In this document: in pieces, positions 1 through 6,214 of the stretch
How positions within the stretch are numbered: the stretch's first letter is position 1
How the letters are laid out: every line of letters begins with the position of its first letter
Origin: JANNSW01 sp031431235
GTDB taxonomy: Bacteria; Pseudomonadota; Alphaproteobacteria; Rhizobiales; Hyphomicrobiaceae
Direction: 5' to 3'
Length of the DNA: 19,725 bases
Assembly (NCBI GenBank): GCA_031431235.1
Contig: JANPDA010000365.1
Location: 1 to 19,725 of the forward strand
Program-made: the position numbers and the translations under genes
The notes under the pieces: model-generated
The model's input: only the letters and a program-made list of their open reading frames with translations
Database searches by the model: none
What the model was told of the DNA's origin: nothing

Positions 1-835
1 CGGTGAGGATCGCGCGCCCTTTCGGCTCGGACCCCATCTCGACCGGCTCTCGCGCGGCCTGCGCTACATGATGATCGACGAGCCGATGGACCATGCGGGT
101 TGGCGCGACGTGCTTTGCGACCTGATCGAGCGCAACGGCATGCAGGACGGCTATCTGCGGCTGCAGATCAGCCGCGGCGAAGGTATGAGCTCGATCAAGT
201 GGGAGAAGCGCCTGCTCAGGAAGCCGACACCCAATGTGACGGTGATCCCGATCACGGGTTTTGCGAAATATTATGCCGGCCTGTTCGGGCGAACGGACGC
301 GCAGGGTTTGCGCGCGATCACCGTGCCGCGGCCCAGGATCGCCTCCCACGCCGTGCCGACCGGCATGAAGCACTGCAACTATCTCGGCAGCGTGCTGGGA
401 GCGATTGACGTGACGGGCCGCGGCGCCGACATCGGCGTCTCCGTCGGCCATGACGGCTTTGTCGCCGAGGGCATCGCCTACAATGTATTCTGTGTCGCGG
501 GTGGTCGGCTCATGACGCCGCCGATCACACGCGACATCCTGCCCGGCATCACCCGGGCGACGATCATCGAGCTGGCCGGACAGAATGGCATCCCGGTCGA
601 GGAGCGCGACTTCGATACCTACACCATGGCCTCCGCCGACGAAGCTTTCATCTGCTCGACGCTCGAGCTCGCCGTACCCCTCACCGAGCTCGACGGCCGG
701 CGCATCGGTAGCGGACGGCCGGGGCCCGTGACGATGCGGATCGGCGAGCTCTTGAAGGAGGCGATGGTGCGCGAGGCGGGGGAGTTCCATCGCGGGACCG
801 GTCAACCGAAGCCGAGGAAGACGCCAGCCCGATAG
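1..835 (+). CDS. Class IV PLP aminotransferase (BCAT / D-amino-acid transaminase fold), 5' partial
   Basis: This enzyme should move an amino group between an amino acid and a 2-oxo acid using pyridoxal phosphate in the cytosol. The reading frame is open from base 2. The codons before the first in-frame ATG (base 68) read as family sequence (FRLGPHLDRLSRGLRYM), so the true start lies left of the window. Visible family marks are YLRLQISRGEG, the PLP lysine in GMKHCNYLGSVLG (codon 368-370), the VAEG element with its conserved Glu, GITRATI, and the C-terminal IGSGRPGPVT stretch. The last resembles bacterial D-amino-acid transaminases, but branched-chain, D-amino-acid and 4-amino-4-deoxychorismate types cannot be separated from sequence alone. 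The stop overlaps the Shine-Dalgarno of the SDR gene, so the two are probably co-transcribed. The fold is secure; the substrate is unknown. Confidence 0.9.
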   Translation, partial: GEDRAPFRLGPHLDRLSRGLRYMMIDEPMDHAGWRDVLCDLIERNGMQDGYLRLQISRGEGMSSIKWEKRLLRKPTPNVTVIPITGFAKYYAGLFGRTDAQGLRAITVPRPRIASHAVPTGMKHCNYLGSVLGAIDVTGRGADIGVSVGHDGFVAEGIAYNVFCVAGGRLMTPPITRDILPGITRATIIELAGQNGIPVEERDFDTYTMASADEAFICSTLELAVPLTELDGRRIGSGRPGPVTMRIGELLKEAMVREAGEFHRGTGQPKPRKTPAR

Positions 836-838
836 GAG
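834..838 (+). promoter_or_regulatory. Ribosome binding site of the SDR gene
   Basis: AGGAG overlaps the stop codon of the aminotransferase and lies 6 bases before the ATG at 845. The overlap supports translational coupling of the two genes and fixes the downstream start. Confidence 0.7.
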
Positions 839-844
839 ACGCCC

Positions 845-1612
845 ATGGACAATTACTCAGACCTGACCGGCAAGACGGTGCTCGTGACCGGTGGCTCGCG
901 CGGCATCGGCGAGGGCATCGTGCGCTGCCTCGTCAAGCAGGGCGCGCATGTGGTCCTCAACTACTCGACCGGGCGCGACCGGGCCGAGAAGATCCAGCGC
1001 GAGCTCGGCAAGGACAAATGCCAGATCATCGGCGCCGACGTCGGCAAGCTGCTGGACCTGAAGCGCCTCTGGAAGGAGGCGGTCGGCTGGCGAGGCCGCA
1101 TCGACGTTCTCGTCAACAACGCCGCCGTCCGCCAGCCGATCGCGATCGAGGCCTCCGATGAGGACTGGGACGCGCACTGGAACGAGGCCTTCCGGGTCAA
1201 CCTGCTGTCGGTCGCCCATCTCTCCCGCAAGGCGATCCTGCATTTCCGCGAGAAGGGCGGTGGCTCGATCGTCGGGATCACGGCGCGCATCGCCGTGCGT
1301 GGCGACCGCACCAGCTTCTTCCACGACGGCACCATGAAGGGCGGCATGAACTCGCTGCTGCGCGGCATCGCGCGCTTCCATGCCAAGGAAGGCATCGAGA
1401 CCTATCTGATCTGCGTCGGCGTGGTCGAGTCTGCGCAGGCGACCGACATGGTCCGCATCTACGGCAACGACGAGATGCTGCGCGAGATCCCGGTCGGGCG
1501 CTTCGGCACACCCGCCGAGGTCGGTGACATGGTCGTCCTGTGCGCGGGCGGGCATATGAAGTATGCAACCGGTTGCACGATCGATCTGGTCGGCGCCTCG
1601 TTCCTGCATTGA
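845..1612 (+). CDS. Short-chain dehydrogenase/reductase family protein with altered active site
   Basis: This is a 255-residue protein with the length and layout of a classical SDR. It has the dinucleotide-binding TGGSRGIGEG at residues 15-24, the NNAA motif at 91-94 and the conserved Asn in RVNL (N119). At the active site a normal SDR reads Y-x-x-x-K preceded by a Ser about 13 residues upstream. Here the aligned stretch is FFHDGTMKGG: Lys165 is kept, the Tyr position is Asp161, and the usual ISS reads ITA (145-147). So Asn and Lys of the catalytic tetrad remain while Tyr and Ser are gone. It may be a pseudo-enzyme, a subunit of another activity, or use different chemistry. It starts 9 bases after the aminotransferase and precedes the molybdenum hydroxylase by 16 bases, which indicates an operon. 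The family is secure; the reaction is unknown. Confidence 0.88.
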   Translation: MDNYSDLTGKTVLVTGGSRGIGEGIVRCLVKQGAHVVLNYSTGRDRAEKIQRELGKDKCQIIGADVGKLLDLKRLWKEAVGWRGRIDVLVNNAAVRQPIAIEASDEDWDAHWNEAFRVNLLSVAHLSRKAILHFREKGGGSIVGITARIAVRGDRTSFFHDGTMKGGMNSLLRGIARFHAKEGIETYLICVGVVESAQATDMVRIYGNDEMLREIPVGRFGTPAEVGDMVVLCAGGHMKYATGCTIDLVGASFLH

Positions 1613-1628
1613 TCGGAGAGCGCGACCC

Positions 1629-3884
1629 ATGAGCATCGGCACATCGCTGCGGCGCTTCGAGGACGAGCGGCTGCTGCGCGGCGAGGGGCGGTTCGTGGAA
1701 TCGCTGCGGATCGAGCGCTGCCTCGAGGCGGTGCTCGTACGCTCGCCAGTCGCCCATGGACGCATCAGGCGCCTCGACGTGACGGCTGCCCGGCGGGCGC
1801 CCGGTGTCGCCACGGTGCTGACCGGGGCGGATCTGGTGGCGGCCGGCGTGCGGCCGATGAAGTGCCGCCGCCCGATCGACAGCTCCGACGGAACGCCGTT
1901 CCGGGAGCCGACCCGTCACGTGCTGGCGGTGGAGACGGTCAGGTTCGCGGGCGAGGCGCTGGCGGTCGTGGTCGCGACAACGCGCGAGGCGGCGCTCGAT
2001 GCGGCCGAGCTGGTCGAGATCGACATCGATGAGCTGCCCGTCGAGGTCGATGGCCGGCAGTCACGTGAGCGGGCCTTCACCTGGGAGCAGGGCGACCGCG
2101 CAGCCGTCGAGAGGGCCGTCGCGGGAGCGAGGTTCGTCACGCGCCTCGCCGCCCTCAACAACCGGATCGCGATCGCCCCGATCGAGCCGCGCTCGGTGGT
2201 TGCGAGCTACGAGCCTGCGAGCGCCCGGTTCAACCTCACCACCCAGAGCCAGGGCGTGCATCTGATCCGGGCCGTGATGGCGGATGTGCTCGGCATCGAT
2301 CCGGCGAGCCTGCGCGTGCAGACCTTCGATGTCGGTGGCAGCTTCGGTCTGAAGCTGATCGCTCATCCCGAGCAGGCGGTGCTGCTGGCGGCGGCCCGAG
2401 CGGTCGGTGGTCCTGTTCGTTGGGTCTCGACCCGGTCCGAAGCGTTCCTCTCCGACAACTACGCGCGCGACCACGCGAGCGAGGCGCTGCTTGCGCTCGA
2501 CCGTGAGGGACACATCCTCGCATTGGCGGCTTCCACCATCGGCAATCTCGGCGCCTACGCGTCGAGCTCCTCGCCGGCCTGCCTGTCGGTTCACTTCGCG
2601 CGAACGTTCGGATCAGTCTACCGGGTGCCGGTCCACCATGTCCGGGCGACGGGGGTCTACACCAACACCACGCCGACCGACGTGATGCGCGGCGCCGGCA
2701 AACCAGAGGCCACGGCATTGGTCGAGCGGCTGATCGACCGCGCCGCCCGCGAGCACGACTTCGATCGGATCGATCTGCGCCGTCGCAACCTGATCCAGCC
2801 GGGCGACATGCCGCGCAAGACGCTCTCCGGTCATTCGATCGACGGCGGGGACTTCCCGGCGATGCTGGAGAAGGCCGTCGCGCGCTCCGATTGGCAGGGC
2901 TGTGCGGCCCGGCGCGCGGAGTCACACGCAAGAGGCAAGCTGCGCGGCATCGGTCTTGCTCTCTACATGCACGTGACCAGCCACCAGATCCATGAGGAAT
3001 GCCGGGTAGGCCTCGATCCCGACGGCGCGATCAGCGCGGCGATGGGTGCCCAGGGGATCGGACAGGGACACGAGACCACCTTTGCCCAGCTCATCGGCAA
3101 CGAGATGACCGTGCCGGCCGCGCGAGTGCGCGTGGTGCAGGGCGACACCGCGGCACTGCCCCCGGTCGGCGCCGCAACCGGCGGCTCGGGCTCGCTGCAG
3201 GCGACGGGTCTCACGCTGCTGAGAGCCGCTCGCGTGCTGAAGGACAGCTTGCGCAGGCACGCTGCCGAGCTGCTCGAAGCGGCAGCCGACGATCTCCAGC
3301 TCGTCGATGGCGGCTTCCGTATCGTCGGCACCGATCGCTCGATCAGCCTGGTGCAGCTTGCCGCGCGCTTGCCGGAACGGGAGCGCGAGGACTGCGCCGG
3401 CACCGCCGAGTTCAAGGGCGACCCGGCGTCCTGTCCCAACGGCGCCTATGTCGCCGAGGTCGAGGTCGATCCCGCGACCGGCGAGGTCGAGATCGTCCGC
3501 TTCACCGGCGCCGACGACGTCGGCCGTCGCCTCAATCCGATGATCGTCGAGGGCCAGCTGCATGGCGCGATCGCGCAAGGTATCGGGCAGGCATTGAGCG
3601 AGCGTGTGGTCTACGACGGCCAGTCGGGCCAGCTCCTCACCGGCAGCTTCATGGACTATGCAATGCCGCTCGCGACCGACTTTCCCCTGTTCGATCTGGT
3701 CCCCGCCGACGTGCCCTCGACCGGCAATGAGCTCGGCATGAAGGGAGCCGGCGAGTGCGGCTCGATCGGCGCGCCGCCTGCCATCATGAATGCGATCGCC
3801 GATGCCATCGGCCACGACCGGATCGAGATGCCGGCAACGCCCGAGCGGGTCTGGCGGGCAATTCTGGAAAGGGACGAGCCATGA
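1629..3884 (+). CDS. Molybdenum hydroxylase large subunit (xanthine dehydrogenase / CoxL family molybdopterin-binding protein)
   Basis: This 751-residue protein is the molybdopterin-cytosine-dinucleotide-binding subunit of a xanthine-oxidase-family hydroxylase, which inserts water-derived oxygen into N-heterocycles, aldehydes or similar substrates. Near the N terminus is the typical EDERLLRGEGRF. GGSFGLK (236-242), MRGAGKPEA (353-361), QGIGQGHET (475-483) and GMKGAGE with the catalytic Glu709 follow in the expected order. It lacks the AYRCSFR-type loop of true CO dehydrogenase, so it is not CoxL proper. The ATG at 1629 is chosen because GGAGAG lies at 1615-1620 and family similarity starts immediately after; an upstream in-frame ATG at 1563 falls inside the SDR gene. 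Neither the 2Fe-2S nor the FAD subunit is in the window. They may lie left of it, or electrons may pass to another partner. Its stop overlaps the next start as ATGA. Confidence 0.92.
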   Translation: MSIGTSLRRFEDERLLRGEGRFVESLRIERCLEAVLVRSPVAHGRIRRLDVTAARRAPGVATVLTGADLVAAGVRPMKCRRPIDSSDGTPFREPTRHVLAVETVRFAGEALAVVVATTREAALDAAELVEIDIDELPVEVDGRQSRERAFTWEQGDRAAVERAVAGARFVTRLAALNNRIAIAPIEPRSVVASYEPASARFNLTTQSQGVHLIRAVMADVLGIDPASLRVQTFDVGGSFGLKLIAHPEQAVLLAAARAVGGPVRWVSTRSEAFLSDNYARDHASEALLALDREGHILALAASTIGNLGAYASSSSPACLSVHFARTFGSVYRVPVHHVRATGVYTNTTPTDVMRGAGKPEATALVERLIDRAAREHDFDRIDLRRRNLIQPGDMPRKTLSGHSIDGGDFPAMLEKAVARSDWQGCAARRAESHARGKLRGIGLALYMHVTSHQIHEECRVGLDPDGAISAAMGAQGIGQGHETTFAQLIGNEMTVPAARVRVVQGDTAALPPVGAATGGSGSLQATGLTLLRAARVLKDSLRRHAAELLEAAADDLQLVDGGFRIVGTDRSISLVQLAARLPEREREDCAGTAEFKGDPASCPNGAYVAEVEVDPATGEVEIVRFTGADDVGRRLNPMIVEGQLHGAIAQGIGQALSERVVYDGQSGQLLTGSFMDYAMPLATDFPLFDLVPADVPSTGNELGMKGAGECGSIGAPPAIMNAIADAIGHDRIEMPATPERVWRAILERDEP

Positions 3885-6214
3885 CCACCGACCTCCCAGG
3901 CCGCGCCGACGTCGTCGTCATCGGCGGCGGCATTGCGGGCTTGTCCGCGCTCTACCATCTGGCGCTCGAAGGCGTCACCAACACGGTCCTCGTCGAGCGG
4001 CGCCAACTCGCCTGCGGCACCACCTGGCATTCGGTCGGCAGCGTCGGGCAGGTGCGCGGCTCGCGGCTGCTGACGCTGCTGTCGAGCCGCACCGCGCAGA
4101 TGCTGCCGGAGCTCGAGCGCGAGACCGGCATGGCTACCGGCTACAAGCGCTATGGCTCGATCGGGCTTGCGCTCAACGCCGAGCGGCTCGAGGAGCTCCG
4201 CCGCACCGCCTCGATCGCCAAGGCCTGGGGCCACGAGGCAGCGATCCTCACACCCGGCGAGATCAAGGAGCGCTACCCCCAGGTCGAGGTCGGCGACGTG
4301 CTCGGCGGCCTCTATCTGCCGGGCGATGGCCGCACCAATCCGGTCGATACCGTCCAGGCGCTCGCCAAGGCCTGCCGCCTGCGCGGAGCCCGGATCTTCG
4401 AGGCGACGAAGGTCGACGGGATTGTTGTCGAGGAGGGGGTGGTGCGTGGCGTGCGAACGTCGCGCGGCGAGATCGTGGCCGAGAAGGTGCTGCTGTGCGC
4501 GGGCATGTGGAGCCGCGAGATCGCGGAATCGATCGGCGTGCATATCCCGCTGCTGGCGGCGGAGCACTTCTACGCCGTCACCGAGCCGATCCCAGGACTG
4601 CCGCGTGATACGCCGATGGTGCGCGTGCCCGACGAGCGCACCTACTACAAGGAGGATGCGGGCAAGCTGCTGTTCGGCTGCCTCGAGGAGGTCGCCAAGC
4701 CCTGGGGCATGCAGGGGATCCCTGAGAGCTTCTGCTTCGACTCGCTGCCCGAGGATCTGGAGCATTTCGGCCCGATCCTCGAAACCGCGATGGTACGGAT
4801 GCCGATGCTGAAGGACGCGGGTATCAAGCTCTTCTTCAACGGTCCCGAAAGCTTCACGCCAGATGGCAACTTCTATCTGGGCGAGACGGCGGAGGCTCGC
4901 AATCTCTTCGTCTCCTGTGGTTTCAACACGATCGGCGTGATGGCCTCGGGCGGTATCGGCTTGATGGCCGCGCAACTGATTGCGAGGGGACAGGCCGATT
5001 GGGATGTGAGCAGCTTCGACGTGAAGCGTGCCGCCCGCTTCGAGACCAATGTGAGCTACCTGGCCGAGCGCATCACGGAGGGCCTCGGCAAGCTCTACGG
5101 CCTGCAATGTCCCGACCAGCCCTATGGGTCGGCACGCGGCGTGCGGCGCAGCCCGCTGCACGACCGCCACCTTGCCCGCAACGCCGTGATGGAGCATGTG
5201 GCGGGCTGGGAGCGGCCGGCGGTGTTTGCGCCGGCTGGCGTGGAGCCCAGGTTCGCCGCGACCTATGGCAGGCAAGCATGGCACGACTGGTGCGCCAGCG
5301 AATGCAACATCGCATCCGGCTCGGCGGCATTGCTCGACAATTGCGCGCTGGCCAAGATTGCCATCGTCGGACCGGATGCGCTGGAAGCCGTCGCGGGCTT
5401 GGCGACGATCGTGCCGACAGTCGAGGCGGCTGCCGTGCGCAGCCTCATTCTCGGTCCGGCCGGCAAGCTCGAGGCGATCGTGCAGATCGTGCGTATCGCA
5501 TCCGACCGTGTGCTCGTCATCGGGCCCGCCGGAGACGAGGTCCGCCTCGAATCCCTGGTCGCGGGCCGGCTGCCGGTCGGGCTCCGGGCCATTGCTGTCG
5601 ACATGACATCCGCATTTGCCGTCCTCGATCTGCTCGGGGCAGGCGTCGCGCCCCACCTCGGCCTGGCCGGCCTGCGCCGCAGAGGTGCTCCTGCCGGAAA
5701 CGCGGCCGCGATCGACCTCGGTCTGGCCGATGGCCACATGGTGCAGGGCGGCGAGCATGGACTGGAGTGCACGCGACTGATCCTGTCGACCGACAAGGCG
5801 GCCCACATCCACGACCGGCTGGTCGATGCCGGCTTCGCGCCGATCGGAGCGTTGGCCCTGAAGGCCCTGCGGATCGAGCGAGGCCTCGCCGGCTGGGGCA
5901 CGGAGATCGACGCGACGATGACGCCGCACGAGGCGGGCCTGGCCACCCTTGCGGGCAACACCGCGGGCGAGGGGCCGTGTGTGCTGGCCCATGTCGCGCT
6001 CGATCAGGCCGGCCCGCTATTGCACGGTCGCGAGCCACTCCGGCATGCAGGCGCGGTGATCGGCTGGATGCTGAGCGGCAGCTTCGGGCTCGACAGTCGG
6101 GGGTCCTGCGGCCTCGCCTTTCTGAGCGACCCCTCGATCGATCGGGCCGCTGTCCAGGTCGAGATCGCAGGTGTCTGCCACCGCGCCCAGCTACAGCGCC
6201 TGCCCCTCGGCTAG
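3881..6214 (+). CDS. FAD-dependent oxidoreductase fused to a GcvT-like domain (sarcosine/dimethylglycine dehydrogenase type)
   Basis: This 777-residue protein has two parts. The N-terminal half (about 1-400) is a DAO-type amine oxidoreductase with the Rossmann motif VVVIGGGIAGLSA and GTTWHSVG, where His50 matches the histidine that carries covalent FAD in dimethylglycine and sarcosine dehydrogenases. The C-terminal part (about 415-777) is an aminomethyltransferase-like domain. It keeps GEHGLE (624-629) and the KALRIERGLAGWGTE stretch, but is more diverged than in the facing paralogue, so tetrahydrofolate binding is less certain. The expected reaction is oxidative N-demethylation with the formaldehyde-level carbon captured by folate. 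The ATG overlaps the previous stop by four bases (ATGA), pointing to translational coupling with the molybdenum hydroxylase. The substrate is not identifiable. Confidence 0.9.
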   Translation: MTTDLPGRADVVVIGGGIAGLSALYHLALEGVTNTVLVERRQLACGTTWHSVGSVGQVRGSRLLTLLSSRTAQMLPELERETGMATGYKRYGSIGLALNAERLEELRRTASIAKAWGHEAAILTPGEIKERYPQVEVGDVLGGLYLPGDGRTNPVDTVQALAKACRLRGARIFEATKVDGIVVEEGVVRGVRTSRGEIVAEKVLLCAGMWSREIAESIGVHIPLLAAEHFYAVTEPIPGLPRDTPMVRVPDERTYYKEDAGKLLFGCLEEVAKPWGMQGIPESFCFDSLPEDLEHFGPILETAMVRMPMLKDAGIKLFFNGPESFTPDGNFYLGETAEARNLFVSCGFNTIGVMASGGIGLMAAQLIARGQADWDVSSFDVKRAARFETNVSYLAERITEGLGKLYGLQCPDQPYGSARGVRRSPLHDRHLARNAVMEHVAGWERPAVFAPAGVEPRFAATYGRQAWHDWCASECNIASGSAALLDNCALAKIAIVGPDALEAVAGLATIVPTVEAAAVRSLILGPAGKLEAIVQIVRIASDRVLVIGPAGDEVRLESLVAGRLPVGLRAIAVDMTSAFAVLDLLGAGVAPHLGLAGLRRRGAPAGNAAAIDLGLADGHMVQGGEHGLECTRLILSTDKAAHIHDRLVDAGFAPIGALALKALRIERGLAGWGTEIDATMTPHEAGLATLAGNTAGEGPCVLAHVALDQAGPLLHGREPLRHAGAVIGWMLSGSFGLDSRGSCGLAFLSDPSIDRAAVQVEIAGVCHRAQLQRLPLG

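Noticed and set aside
68..835. Complete aminotransferase starting at the first in-frame ATG
   Set aside because: Family sequence continues upstream of the ATG to the window edge, so the gene is truncated by the window and not short.
1629..3884. Carbon monoxide dehydrogenase CoxL
   Set aside because: The AYRCSFR-type active-site loop is absent; the aligned segment is MRGAGKPEA, and no coxM or coxS is adjacent.
3656..5992. Long open frame on the minus strand (778 codons)
   Set aside because: It is antisense to the molybdenum hydroxylase and the GcvT-fused flavoprotein, its translation is low-complexity (Arg/Ala/Asp/His-rich) without motifs, and it reflects high-GC codon bias.
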